Assembly (NCBI GenBank): GCA_964036315.1
Contig: OZ038488.1
Coordinates: 59,364,134 to 59,428,133 of the forward strand
DNA: 64,000 nt
DNA from: Acanthosepion esculentum
Lineage: Eukaryota; Mollusca; Cephalopoda; Sepiida; Sepiidae
Direction: 5' to 3'
In this document: in pieces, positions 32,925-44,173 of the stretch
Position numbering within the stretch: position 1 is the stretch's first letter
How the letters are laid out: each line of letters opens with the position of its first letter
Made by a program: the position numbers and the translations under genes
The notes under the pieces: generated by a model
The model's database searches: none
Told to the model about the DNA's origin: nothing
What the model saw: only the letters and a program-made list of their open reading frames with translations

Positions 32925-33224
32925 CATTTGATAGTGGTTACTTTTTTATATATTTTATTTCTATAAAACTAAAATCTTTTTAAACAAACAATGAATATTG
33001 GCTTATTTTTCTTCATTTTTTATGTAATTAAAACGAATACAGGAGTTTCGACATAATAAATATATTTGAGAGAGGACAGATTTAAATGCGATTCTATTAA
33101 GGAACATGTCACGCGTGTCAACATAAACTGAACTCTCACTTCATAGTGCCATTGCGCACTTGTCGGTTGTGCCCCTGTCTCAAGGATTTGCCGCTGTGGG
33201 TTCATCTAGCAAGCAGGACTTTAT

Positions 33225-33435
33225 AGGGTGTTGTTGTCCGCCCCATGTCCAACTGGGTCTGAATTTGGAGTTGTCCTTCTCAACTGGTGTTGCCAACCAT
33301 GATCACAGCTAGGGAAGAAGAGAAATAATGGATTCGTGATTTTCCAAGTATTTATTTTACGAAAATCAATGCAATGGACTCGCTTAGAATCTGAACTCGG
33401 AACGGCGATTCCACTTGTACCCCACGCGCACAACC
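33225..33435 (-). mobile_element. S2-type repeat
   Basis: The minus strand has a tRNA-like head (GTGGGGTACAAGTGGAATC, then TTCCGAGTTCAGATTC). The body blocks TGTGATCATGGTTGGCAAC and CAGTTGAGAAGGACAACTC follow. Confidence 0.5.
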
Positions 33436-33632
33436 GCACTTTTAACTGTCAAGCAGTGAAAAGCCATCGTCTCTTGTTCAATAGAAAACGCAACAATGAA
33501 TTAACGAATAAGAATTAACTGATAAGAGACATACTCTAGAGACATCCTCTATCACGGAGAGCGGGATGAACACAATCGACCATAGTTTATTAAATAAAGG
33601 GTTCACTTCGAAATTCTTAGAACATTAGCGAA

Positions 33633-33636
<4 letters not shown>

Positions 33637-33708
<72 letters not shown>
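33637..33708. repeat. (TA)n microsatellite
   Basis: About 36 TA units. Confidence 0.97.
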
Positions 33709-33709
<1 letters not shown>

Positions 33710-33715
<6 letters not shown>

Positions 33716-34565
33716 GCTGATGTGTACATTGACTGAGAAGTTGTACCAATCCCAACGAGAATACAAGTCTGACTAAATTAATGTCCAAAAATTGTTAAAG
33801 CATCATTTGAACTCAAATGATCAACTTTCTGCGTTACAACGCCTTCACTTTTGAGCCAAGTTCTCGCAAAAGAATGTCAATCCAATTGTGCATTACACTG
33901 ATGAGCGTCAAGGCAAATTAATCGACCTTTGATGGTAATAGGGTAAAAGCCAGATAATTTTATTCAGGGGAAAACTCAAGAGAATCACCTCAATTGGCGA
34001 CTCCGTAAGCTCAGATAAATGATTTACAATTGATCTTCTCTTATTCAGTACCGAAGTGTGCAAATTTTTGCAAAGTAGCACTAATATGTTCTGAAGCGGT
34101 CGTCGTCTAATCAGGCGAATTAACTGGAAATATTTTAAAATATACCTGACTTTCCTTTCACTTACGAGGAGTACTTTTGTTTGAATTTAATATTTGAGCT
34201 TTTATATATTAATGTTCACATGGTTCAAGAGCCAATCAACGTATTATTCCCCTAACCGCTCTCTCACAGGCGGGATGTGGCCCGCCTATCATAGCTCTAT
34301 CTCTACTTCCATAGAAAGTGCCAGGATAAACTCCTTTCGTTCCACCAGTTCTAATCGTCACGCTTAGGACCCGCCATGCTACTCACATTGTAGCAAACCA
34401 CCCACATTTCCTCTGTATTCCTTTGGTGAGAAGTTCCACTCGAAGAGCTTCTTCCTGCGAACATTTGCTTTGTGATACCAACACCTAAGAGGATGTTTCC
34501 CTGATCACTGCAATCAAGTTCAAGTTTTGGATTAATCCTTATCTCCCTCTCCTATCCGCATAAAC
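33710..34565. other. No feature seen
   Basis: Slightly less AT-rich toward 34250-34500, without a recognisable frame or repeat. Confidence 0.45.
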
Positions 34566-34569
34566 CGCC

Positions 34570-35385
34570 TTTTATAGGGTGGACATTACTTTAAATAAAA
34601 AGAGGAGTGCTGTGTGGTATTATAAGAGCATAAGAAAGACTTGAAGGAATGAAGATTGCCGTAATTAGGAAAGCATCTTGTGTACGTAGCACGGCGAGTC
34701 CCAGTTGCAAAGGTCAGAACTGACGGGGCTAAGGAATGTAGCTCGTCGGAACATATGCCATGAATATTGTGGTAGAGAAACGAGAGGCTCACAACGTTTC
34801 ATCTGTGGGGAAGGTGTTGTGGGATGGGAAATAATTCAATACCTACAAAACTGTGTTAACGCTTTTGAACGCTGTCTAGAACTGTACAGCTCCAGACCAG
34901 ATATTGCAGCAATACACCATTTTTGGTTTGGCCTTGCTCTCGTAAAGACAGAGCATAGCAGGGGGATGTAATATACCGACTGGAGTGGCACAATATACAG
35001 ACTCTATTTCAGCATCCTTAGCAATAGATCGGATATATGTTTTAATTGAGGTCCGAAGAGAGCTTGAGTCCCAACAGACGTTCAAGACAAGGAACCTCTT
35101 TAAGAGAACACCCATCCATCTCATGGTCTACTAGGTGATAGTGGAAAGTTACTACTTTAGTTTTGGCCGTTTTGAATTTTACAAGCAAGTCATTTCCGCA
35201 TTGAGTTACCAGGGCTAGGTCAGATGAACGATGAACTGCTAGGTTTTGACCTTCCAAATTTTGGAAGCTGCACCTGTAAACTGTTGTATCATCCTCATAG
35301 ATACTCACTAATGATCGGAGTTTTCTCTTAGGCAATTCATTCTTATTAATATTATGTTTTGTATTGTTGCACACAAACACATAGC
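34570..35385 (-). mobile_element. CR1/Jockey-type LINE, RT active-site to C-terminus
   Basis: Minus-strand frames in order: SLVSIYEDDTTVYRCSFQNL carries the Y-x-D-D active site. Then SSDLALVTQCGNDLLVKF, DGCSLKEVPCLERLLGLKLS, TYIRSIAKDA and KPKMVYCCNIWSG follow, and finally IHGICSDELHSL. This is the classic palm-to-thumb order of a CR1-like reverse transcriptase. Frameshifts break it into at least three pieces. It is clearly diverged from the copy at 44425, so a second CR1 subfamily is present. Confidence 0.85.
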
Positions 35386-35519
35386 TACTACTTCTTGTCC
35401 AGATTTATAATGGTCATATCACACCTATTACTGCTTTGGCTGTAGTTATGAGGTTAAAATACAACATCATGATTACATATTTATTTTGATGCTATTTTCG
35501 TATACTTTCCGTATACACA

Positions 35520-35720
35520 AAAGTGCTCAATATATCTTTATAAATCCAAAATATTAGAATTACTGAAAACATGGTTCCAAATGTTTCAGTATTTACATTC
35601 AGACTATTTTCCTCATCTTTGTTATTGTCATCACATCTTTTCGGTCCTTGCGCCGTTCGTTTTTCTTCAAGTGTTTGTCGATCCGTTTAATCTTCAAGGA
35701 ATTTCAAACTGAATCGTTTC
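35520..35720 (-). mobile_element. Third-family palindromic element, minus copy
   Basis: Reverse complement reads AACACTTGAAGAAAAACGAA, then CGAAAAGATGTGATGACAA, AAAGATGAGGAAAATAGTC and later ATATATTGAGCACTTTTG. These blocks match 4335-4558 and 8310-8520, and the GAGCACTTTT block links this family to the second family. Confidence 0.5.
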
Positions 35721-35724
35721 TTTT

Positions 35725-36076
35725 AACCATACAGCATACTTGGTAAAGTTTTCAAACGGTATATATTTAAAGGTTATGAAATAAAACCGTGGATTTAAAA
35801 AATGCACACACAAATATGACCTTACTTTATCTCAATGTTTCTATTCAACTATTTGTGGTAGCTTATTTAATGTGAAAACTCTGCCTGTTTTTTTTTTTTC
35901 ACAATTTCTTCAATGTCGTGATATTGTCACTTACATTGAAACGCATCGTTTTTCAAACCATGTATCTCAATGCAAGAGTGTGTGGGGGGAGGACCAGAAA
36001 TGATAGAAATGCAAAATAGCATTAAATGTTGGTCAAATGCATTTCAAACATTGTTGCTACACACACACATTCTTTC

Positions 36077-36080
<4 letters not shown>
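35725..36080. other. No feature seen
   Basis: AT-rich sequence. Confidence 0.5.

Positions 36081-36164
<84 letters not shown>
36081..36164. repeat. (TA)n microsatellite
   Basis: About 42 TA units truncating the upstream side of a Penelope-like C-terminus. Confidence 0.97.
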
Positions 36165-36168
<4 letters not shown>

Positions 36169-36385
36169 GATTTATTGGAGAACAACTTAATCCCACAATT
36201 GAAATGGAGCATCATCTCTAGGGCTTGAACTCCAATAAATTTCGATGTGACCTGTGTATAAAAGAGAAGATCCTAATGATAAAGCATAAAGATCCTGATA
36301 AATTACTGAACCAACATAACGAGATGATTTTTAAATGTAGACATAGAAATCATCTCAACTTAACTCAATACATTAAAAAAACAAA
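36165..36385 (+). mobile_element. Penelope-like element, C-terminal (GIY-YIG side) fragment
   Basis: Translation gives WDLLENNLIPQLKWSIISRA, then in another frame TPINFDVTC, LKEKILMIKHKDPDKLLNQ and RHRNHLNLTQYIKK. These correspond to the end of Penelope-like proteins after the GIY-YIG nuclease (WxLK..N..xIxWSII.R....CxLCLxEK....LN.R.E...CRH). A ribozyme-like motif lies 350 bp downstream, as expected for Penelope terminal repeats. Confidence 0.75.
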
Positions 36386-36419
36386 CTAGATACGATGATA
36401 AATATTGTCTTATTTTTAG

Positions 36420-36715
36420 ATTTGAAGATGATTGTATGCACACATGTGTGCGGATACATAATTGTATGTATACAAATGTGTATATGGAATTGGATATGGA
36501 TATGTAGATGTATGTGTATATGCATATAGATATGTATATGTGTATATGTACATATATATATATATATGTATATAGATTGTAGGCGCGTATGTAAATATAT
36601 ATAAATGTATATGTGTATACGTAATTTTAGGTAGGTATATGTATATGTATCTCTTCATGTATATGGGGTTGCATATGTGTTTGTATATAAAAAGATATAA
36701 TTCATTTCGTTTTTA
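36420..36715. repeat. Degenerate TATG/TGTA-rich tract
   Basis: Low-complexity GTATAT, ATATGTG and GGATATG units. The tyrosine/threonine-rich open frame here is low-complexity translation. Confidence 0.7.
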
Positions 36716-36724
36716 CCTTGAAAA

Positions 36725-36760
36725 AGCTCACATTGGACGAAACGCGTCGGATAATAATAC
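36725..36760 (+). ncRNA. Penelope-type hammerhead-like motif, degraded
   Basis: TTGAAAAAGCTCACATTGG, ACGAAACGCGTCGG. The 3' half (CGAAAC-GC-GUC-GG) matches the minimal-stem-III type I hammerheads of Penelope elements. The CUGAUGA half is decayed to TTGAAAA. Its position downstream of a Penelope C-terminus supports the assignment. Confidence 0.4.
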
Positions 36761-36781
36761 AGTTTTCCTATTGTCTTTTAC

Positions 36782-36888
<107 letters not shown>

Positions 36889-36889
36889 A

Positions 36890-37605
36890 TTGATATTTCG
36901 AGAAATAATAACAGAAATCACAGTTTGTAGGGCGAGGCCAGAAATATCGCGCTGCCATAGACACTTATATTTCCTTAAAAATCGTGGAATGGATGCGCAT
37001 GCGCGTATTGTTGCAGTCAATATGTTAATAATGTTAATGTTATGTTAATAAACTATTGTCTCGCTATATTTTAAGACTACAAAAATTTAAAAAAAAATTA
37101 ACATCGTAATAATTTTGGCATTGCAAATATTTACAGCTTTAAACAAATCTCGTGGATATTTATAATTGAAATATTAACTGCTGTGTATAAAAACGATTCC
37201 AAAATATAATATAATTAGAATAAGTCGAAGCTGTTGGACTCGAGATAGAATTACGCATTGTATAAAATTCATTAATTTTCATAAAAGCATCAAGCCCGAT
37301 CGTCAGCTGGGCTATAGAAAGCAATTCCAACATGGGATTTCAACGTGTAAAACTATACTATTCAATCTAATCAAAATGACATCATGTGATCGTTGTCTCC
37401 AAGGACAAAATGTACGTGCCAGATTATTGCCGTATTCCTGTCATTTGCGTCATGAAATCGCCATAGTAACTTGATAAGAAAGAAGGCTTTTGAAAAAAAC
37501 AATAAAAAACAAAAAAACAAAACAATTCAGTAAAGAAATTTAGAAACTGATAAATTTCAAACAACTATATGTTTAAAGATTATAAAAATGCAAGAAAAGT
37601 ATTGA
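36890..37605. other. No feature seen
   Basis: AT-rich sequence with A homopolymers near 37500. Confidence 0.5.
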
Positions 37606-37609
37606 AAAT

Positions 37610-37950
37610 CTAATAAAATTGATTTTATCATATTCTCTACAAACTATTCAAACCATTATTAGCAAAAGAAATATCAATCATTTTTCAAAAGTCGATTTTC
37701 TCGTACTCTCTACAAACCTATTAAAAACAATATTAACAAAAACATCAATATTTTTTCAGGATCTAATACAATTGATTGCATCGTACTTTTCGGGGATATT
37801 TAAAACCATTATTAACAAAAATATCAATAAATATTTAAAAATCGATTGTCTCAGAGGCTCCACAAAAATTCAAACAATTGTTAACAAAAACATCAATAAT
37901 TGTTCACGACCTTTAAAATCGATTGTCTCGTACTCTCGAAATATAGCTAA
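37610..37950. repeat. Diverged tandem repeat, about 75-80 bp unit
   Basis: Recurring blocks TCTCGTACTCTC.ACAAA, CAAACAATTATTAACAAAAA, CATCAATAATTTTTCA and AATCGATTGTCTC, about five copies with 15-25% visible divergence. The 132-codon frame across it is a by-product. Confidence 0.8.
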
Positions 37951-38149
37951 TATAAAATCAAAACGTGAAAAGTTTACCCGGATAATATCGTCTTTGTACA
38001 CATTGATTTTTTTTTGAGGGGGTGGTATTAGAAAATAAATTCGCACAGGAAGTTAAGATACGAATAAATAAATAAAAATTACTTCTGAGGCCACAGAAAT
38101 TGATTACAATGTGATGTTTGAAAGCTTTCTTGAAGGAATGGATACTGTA

Positions 38150-38590
38150 CGAAGACAATGAATAAAAAATGTACGAAGTCTGAGAATGGACAATGTATAA
38201 AAACAGAGAATAGAAATATAGAAAGCCAGAGAATGGACAATGTACGAAGTCGGAGAATGGACGATGTACGAAGTCGGAGAATGGACAATGTACGAAGTCG
38301 GAGAGTGTACAATGTACGAAGTTTGATAATGGAAAAATATGAAACTAGTGAACAATGTACGAAGTCAGGGAAAAGAAAATGTACAAAGACAGAGAAAAGA
38401 TAATGTACTAAGTCAGAGAACAAGATAATGTACAAAGACAGAGAATATACAACGTACGAAGTCAGACAATGGAAAAAAAGAAGTTAGGGAATGGACAATG
38501 TTCGAAAACTGATAATGGAAAATGTACGAAGTCCGAGAATGAACCATGAACGAAGACAGATAACAGAAACGGTTTGAAGTCAGAGAATAG
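38150..38590. repeat. 24-bp minisatellite
   Basis: Unit TGTACGAAGTCGGAGAATGG ACAA, about 16-18 copies. The 38220-38310 copies are nearly perfect and the outer copies diverged. Because 24 is divisible by 3, both strands stay open and encode 8-residue repeats (RRMDNVRS on plus); no evidence of real coding. Confidence 0.9.
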
Positions 38591-38804
38591 GCAAAATACT
38601 ATATTAAAAAGAAAAAAAAAATGGAACACGTAAAACAACTAACTGACAAATTCATAAGTCATCAACTGTCAAATTACATGACAAATCAACAAATGTGTCT
38701 CGATAATTAAGTTATTTGCACCATGTGGTTATTGTGGATTTACAAACAAAATACAAACCACATGCGTTCTAATGACCATTTGAAGGCAGTTTATGCTTTC
38801 AAGT

Positions 38805-39180
38805 TCCTCTCTTAACTGTAGTGTCCCTTCAGGACGTGGGCGATCAGATATTTAAACAATTTTCTCTGTCTTTTAGCTTTAAGCAATATATGTCTCAGTA
38901 ACTGTTATGTCTTTCAATCGCTTTTCTGGTATCCATTCGCTTATTTCAACATGTCCTGTCAGTGTCAAATCCTCCAATCACTCTTTTCTTATGTTGTGTC
39001 CCAGAAATGTCATTTTTTCTGATTCTAAGCATATATGATATATTTGTTTCCATTTTCCTTAAAACTTCCTCGTTGGTTAAATGTTCTGTCCATGTTATTC
39101 TCAGCTTCCTTCTGGGGTTGTTTGTTAATATAACACATATATGAATTGAACATATTCTTTTGTCTATTGAATGTAACATT
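38805..39180 (-). mobile_element. LINE-A C-terminal fragment
   Basis: The minus frame reads RRKLRITWTEHLTNEEVLRK and METNISYMLRIRKNDISGT, the post-RT region of LINE-A (MLRIxWTxHVxNEEVLxxM). It is followed by a 3' part reading GATCGCCCACGTCCTGAAGG and GACACTA. Dead but frame retained for 77 codons. Confidence 0.75.
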
Positions 39181-39184
39181 GATC

Positions 39185-39605
39185 CCGGGTAACGAATTTC
39201 ATTGAAGTACTTTGTTTATGAGTTGATCGACAAAAGTTGTGAAAAATAATTGTCTGAACTTACTGGATATCTACAGTAAATTCGTCTGTTTATTCATGTT
39301 TGTTTAATAAACCCCTCTACAATAAGAAATAATGGGTCGCATTTTAAGAAGATAAATCGTCGCAGCTAATTATTTAATATTACACCATCGCTTAAATATC
39401 GCTAAGATATTTTAAGATGTTGCAATATTTAAACGATTTCAAACAATATCTGTGATTTGTTAGAAATGTGGCGTTGAAAAATTTGGAGAATATCTTACAT
39501 GTGGAATAATTTACCCTTCCAGTCCAATAATAGCTTCCTGCATCGCATTTGCAATACAGGGACAAGTGTTGTTATCTCTTCCAGTATGTCATTCAGATGA
39601 ACAAA
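39185..39605. other. No feature seen
   Basis: AT-rich sequence. Confidence 0.5.
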
Positions 39606-39609
39606 TTCA

Positions 39610-39644
39610 TAATAGTAGTAGTAATAATAATAATAATAATAATA

Positions 39645-39683
<39 letters not shown>

Positions 39684-39701
39684 TTCTTCTTCTTCTTTTT
39701 C

Positions 39702-39750
<49 letters not shown>
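39610..39750. repeat. (TAG)n, (AAT)n, (CTT)n, (AAT)n composite
   Basis: AAT tracts at 39622-39682 and 39704-39750 around a short CTTCTTCTT core. Confidence 0.95.
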
Positions 39751-39754
<4 letters not shown>

Positions 39755-40725
39755 TTTAATACTCTCATTGACAGTGAATAACTATCGTCCTAAGTAGATT
39801 ATTTAAGTTGAGATATTGAATGTTATCATAGATCACGACTGGTTAAGTCTTTGTTTACGAGTTTCGTAATGGATCCATTTTCCGCAGCCATTTTCTTGAC
39901 ATTTTTGTGTCAGCCAAGAAACAAATGTTGAAATAAGAAAATTGTTTTGATATACTGAATGATTTTCGTTTATGCGAGATCAAATGGAAACTTCTGCATC
40001 AAGATAATAATATTCGATGAAATGATTTCATTATAAAGAGACTGAAAATAAAAGCAAATTTTGTTTACTACAAACTGTAAAGTTGCAATCGCCAACAAAA
40101 TAAAACCCACTGCAGACGAAACAGAACTTGCAATTGCCAAGAAAACACTGTAAAAAATGATACAATTAAAGACTATTATATAAAATAGTAAATAATTTAC
40201 CCCAAAGAAGAAGAAAAACTAGAATAAATCTAGTGGTGTAAATTTGTATATAAATAAACAGGGAAAAGGCAAGTAAAACTTCTGATGTTTTTTCTTTGAG
40301 ATATTCAATTGGAGGAAACTACGTAAAGACAGAAGTAAGGGGAACGAAAGATATATAGAGTAGATAGAAAGTTGAGTGTGAAGTTAGATAACGAGAGAGG
40401 ATAGAGAAGGAAAGATAAAGTGAGTGAGGGATGGAGAGAGAGAGAGAGAGAGAAAGATGTGGTAATTATAACATTTAAATCGAATAGTGATAGTGACCAA
40501 ATAATATGAAAATGGTAAAAAATTACGGAGTGTTGAATCGAGCATGAAAGTCCGGAGAATATGAAATTTCAAATTGAGAAAAAGTGCGTCCAATTCCTTT
40601 TCCATTACAAATAAGTTAACGAACAACTTTCAATGTATACCAATAAGAACAGTAATAAAAATAAAAGTCCCCTCAAATAATTAGTTTCAGTAAAATATCC
40701 ACCAGCAGATTAGTTCACGAAAATA
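39755..40725. other. No feature seen
   Basis: AT-rich, with a short GA run at 40433-40454. Confidence 0.5.
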
Positions 40726-40727
40726 AG

Positions 40728-40891
40728 TGTAATGACAAAAGTATGCAGGTGTAGGGTTTAAGAAAGCTTTATTCAACTGAGAATACAAGGGTCACGCACA
40801 GTGTCCTTTTATAGTCCCAGTAAATAGAAATAGCTCTCTCAAAGAGGAGAGTAACACCACAAGGGGAGATCGCTCTTGATTATTCATAACA
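40728..40891 (-). mobile_element. Solo LTR (short, 164 bp) with 5-bp target duplication
   Basis: Read on the minus strand the unit starts TGTTATGAATAATCAAGAGC and ends GTCATTACA, i.e. TG...CA with imperfect inverted ends. Inside, in order, are ACTATAAAAGGACAC (TATA box) and TGAATAAAGCTTTC (polyadenylation signal). The direct repeat ATAAG flanks both sides (40723-40727 and 40892-40896). This is the signature of an LTR left by recombination between the two LTRs of a retrotransposon. The size resembles short LTRs of some molluscan Ty3-type elements; no internal region is present. Confidence 0.8.
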
Positions 40892-40899
40892 ATAAGTTT

Positions 40900-42235
40900 T
40901 AAAAATAAAGTGCTCCTATAGTTAAATAATATATAAATATTACCGTTATGAAGTGTGATTTCCTTCCAGTCGTTATCTCGCATACCGAGAGAGTGATTGT
41001 TCAGTGCGCCTACGTCACTGCCGAATCTTAGCTGACGATGTTTTATATTCATTTCGAATCTCAATTAACGCTGTCTTCATTCTGAATTTGAATTAACGAT
41101 GACCACAGTTTACTCTGAGAAGTGTCAGCCATCACTCGATGATAAACCCTCATACAAAACGATACTAAAGAAATAATTCACAATTCGACACTCAATGCAA
41201 ATAAAAAAGCCGTATTAATCTAGTGTACAAATATAGAAATATGTCACTTCTACTCCTCATTTTGCAATTAGATTAAAACCATGCGAAAATGGTATCAGAA
41301 TAATTTCGAAACCGTCTTCAAAGATGCATTATTTGTGCAAGTGAGATGAAGATCATGTCAGGAATAGAAATAATATAAAATTCAATAATTATCATGATAA
41401 TGTGATATTGTCAAAGAATCAATATTCTTAATTGAATCATCTTATCAAGCAAAATCATTTGTATCGATATTTGCGGCTCTAAATATATTACATTCATTTG
41501 CTAAATTGCAATGTAATTCTGTTTTGTTTTTTTTAGCTCTGAATGAAAGAGAATAAATATTTACTGGGCCAACGAAAACGCAAACCAGAGACTAAGGAAG
41601 GCGCAAAATTTCTTGCATAAACTCATTAGAAGTGTAAATATTTTAACCGTTACAAAAGTTATTTAAGCTAGATTTAAACTCTGTAAATATCACAGGTAGA
41701 TTAATTTCCGTCATGCAAACGGGCAAAAAAATAAAATAATGAAACCTTCTGCACAATCGGTTTCTTTGCAAGCATCCAGAACTTGTAAAAATATTTGTTG
41801 AATGTTTAGCAGGAGAATACAGAAAGTGAAAACAAGAAAGTAATTTGAACAGATCAATTTCAGGATATCTAATGTATCACAGAGGTGAGAAATTTGAACT
41901 CAAATACGCATTTCCATGTTGATGTTTCTTCCCTGCGATTCTTTTATTTACATGCGCGGAAAAAAAACATACTTCTTGAAGAACTAAGAAGACTGAGCAA
42001 TTTTCTGTTGGTTTTTTGGTCGGAAATTTCGTTTCGATAACTAAAATGTCCAAGCTGGAAAATTTATGCACATTTGAGGAATCAAAATCGGATTTAGGAA
42101 AAGACTCTGCACTTATTTTATAGATGTAAGTAGCTAGGAAATTTGGTTTTCTGCCTTGTGCTAGACAATTTTTCTCGCCGGTAATTATCTTACATATTTA
42201 CGAGTTTACCATTGGTCCATGCATAGATTAATGCT
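40900..42235. other. No feature seen
   Basis: AT-rich sequence with no recognised repeat or frame. Confidence 0.5.
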
Positions 42236-42239
42236 CTCA

Positions 42240-42800
42240 CATATAGCCTGGAGCTCCTGCAATATATGTAGAGATCCTTGATAAAATCTCGTAAAGAATC
42301 TACGATGTTATTGGTCCTGACCTGATATCACGACTTCAGACACTTTCCCACCGCCGTAATGTAGCTTTCCTGTGCCTTTTATATAAATACTTTCATAGTA
42401 ATTGTTCTGATAAAATTTCCTCTATGGTACTTAGACTCTCTGAATTTAAACACAGTACCAATTTGGAGACAAAATCTCATGATTCTACAGATGAAATGGC
42501 TAGATTTAGCCGCAAGTTCCTTGTTCCAAAGTTTAGAAGTGCGAGAAAATAAACTGTATTATTTTCTCGCACGTCTAAATTTTGGAACTCTTTTCCGGCT
42601 TCTTGTATTTAAAGTTTTGAAGAATAAACGATCTTCAAGAATTTAAATGCAATGTCAATCGTTATTTTCTGTCTACTTAATTGCGACTTTTATTACTTCT
42701 TATCGCTCCTTAATAATGTTTTTCTTATACCCTTTAACACTCAGTAAGCCTTTAAGTTTTAGTGGCGTTTTGCCTTGTTTGGGGTGAAATTATTAAAAAA
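42240..42800 (+). mobile_element. CR1-type LINE fragment, degraded
   Basis: GGTCCTGACCTGATATCACG, CTTTCCCACCGCCGTAATG, AAATACTTTCATAGTAATTG and TCTAAATTTTGGAACTC are decayed versions of the CR1 blocks at 44600-44860. The 3' end GTAAGCCTTTAAGTTTTAGTGGCG..CCTTGTTTGGGGTGA is the family terminus. Confidence 0.7.
42526..42585. repeat. Fold-back inverted duplication inside the CR1 copy
   Basis: Left CCAAAGTTTAGAAGTGCGAG AAAATAA and right TTATTTTCTCGCACGTCTAA ATTTTGG are inverted copies of 27 bp with two mismatches and a 6-bp loop. Only the right arm belongs in the CR1 coding order (SRTSKFWN); the left arm is its inverted copy, as produced by template switching. Confidence 0.8.
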
Positions 42801-44075
42801 AAAAGAAAGAAAAAGAAATTATGATTATTATTATTGTTTGATCCTCGCTTGACACCCCAAAACAGTCTCAGACTAAGCTAAGCTTAGTAAGCACTTTTAT
42901 AAGTTTGTGAATTTATGAAGCCAGTTTGTAGTCCAGGCGGATCAGCGTGTTTCTTTTTATAAACAACTTAGGATTTTGATAAGTATATGTGTTGCGTTAT
43001 GTTTGTGAAAGAATTAATGTTCAAGTTGCTTAAATAGTTGTTTAAAATTTTTCTGCTTGGATCTAATAAATTGAAAACAAATAAAATTCTTTGGAAACGC
43101 ATTAGAATTGATAATTCTTTTTAATACAGTATACAATAATGCATTTGGTAAATCTTTTTGGGTGCGACAATAGTATGATATCTACCGAGGCATTTGGGAC
43201 CTACCGTTAATGACAAGGCACTTTTTATTACTGGAAAATTCTCAGGAAAAGCGAAGACATGTTTATTATTTTTTTAAATTACATCAAATCAGTTTACAAG
43301 CATTAAAATTATTATTTGATGATTTTTTAAAATTATATGGTATAAAAAAATGATTTTAATACATAACCAGTTCACAGTTCACTGCCTTTGACCTTAATCC
43401 TAACTCTTAACCCTTAAACTCTAACCCTAACATATTTCATACTTCCAACAGTTGGTAAATATACCACAGTAGAAAATGATTAGTAGATCTCATGCTATAG
43501 TAGAAAATGGACCGTACATATAATATAGTAGTACCTCTTTTTGTTTAATTTAACATTTCTTTTAAATTTAGCTACACTGGCGTCAGTAGTGTGGCTGCTT
43601 AAGTTTAAACAAATATAAATATAGTTGCTTATCAATGAGTGACTTATAAAACATAAAAGTCATGAATGGACGGAGAAACCAATTAACGTATTCAGAGAGC
43701 TTATGCCAATATTGTTAACGTTATTTGCCCCTATCATAATCTGTTCTTGAGAATGAAGCACATGAAATAACCTCATGAGTTTCAAATCATCCAATACATT
43801 CGAGAAGGTCGAATCTAGTCATCAAAAAATAAAAGATCACAGGTAGTGTATTTCGACTTTCCGGCAGACCACAGACTAAAATTAAATGAAAATAAAAAAT
43901 AGGGATAAATATCTTAGCATTGCCATGAAGCCATGGAAGATTTGGTACGTAAAGGTGATAGTTACACTGGTCGTTACTGGAGCATTTTGAACGATCGTAA
44001 AGAGCTTAGAAAAGCGCTAGAAAAATGAAGAGACGTAATATCATCAGTTCTATCTAATATTGTTCATATTATATT
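42801..44075. other. No gene seen
   Basis: AT-rich. Includes a short telomere-like patch at 43394-43430 (see findings). Otherwise unassigned. Confidence 0.5.
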
Positions 44076-44079
44076 AAAA

Positions 44080-44173
44080 CACCTGTCCTCATCCGGTCAC
44101 AGAAGTTAAGCAACGTTGAGCCTCGTCAGTACTCAGATGGGTGACCGCAGGGGAATACTAGGTGTCGCAAGCT
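44080..44173 (+). rRNA. 5S rRNA-like fragment (pseudogene or 5S-derived SINE head)
   Basis: CATCCGGTCACAGAAGTTAA, GCAACGTTGAGC, AGTACTCAGATGGGTGACCG and GGGGAATACTAGGTGTCGC align with residues ~30 to 118 of eukaryotic 5S rRNA, including the A-box, intermediate element and C-box of the internal promoter. The first 25-30 residues are missing. Substitutions exceed those of a functional gene. It is single rather than tandem. A 5S-derived SINE head (SINE3-like) is the main alternative. Confidence 0.75.

Noticed and set aside
33715..33780. CTGATGTG..GACTGAGAA after the TA tract as another hammerhead
   Set aside because: Only the first five core bases fit; there is no GAAA at the right spacing and no stem II.
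37619..38017. 132-codon plus frame as a gene
   Set aside because: It spans the ~75-bp diverged tandem repeat and has low-complexity Ile/Asn/Lys composition.
38079..38435. 118-codon repetitive minus frame that looks like a repeat protein
   Set aside because: It is read through the 24-bp minisatellite; both strands are open because the unit length is a multiple of three.
44080..44173. Functional 5S rRNA gene
   Set aside because: The first 25-30 bases are missing and there are many substitutions and no tandem array.
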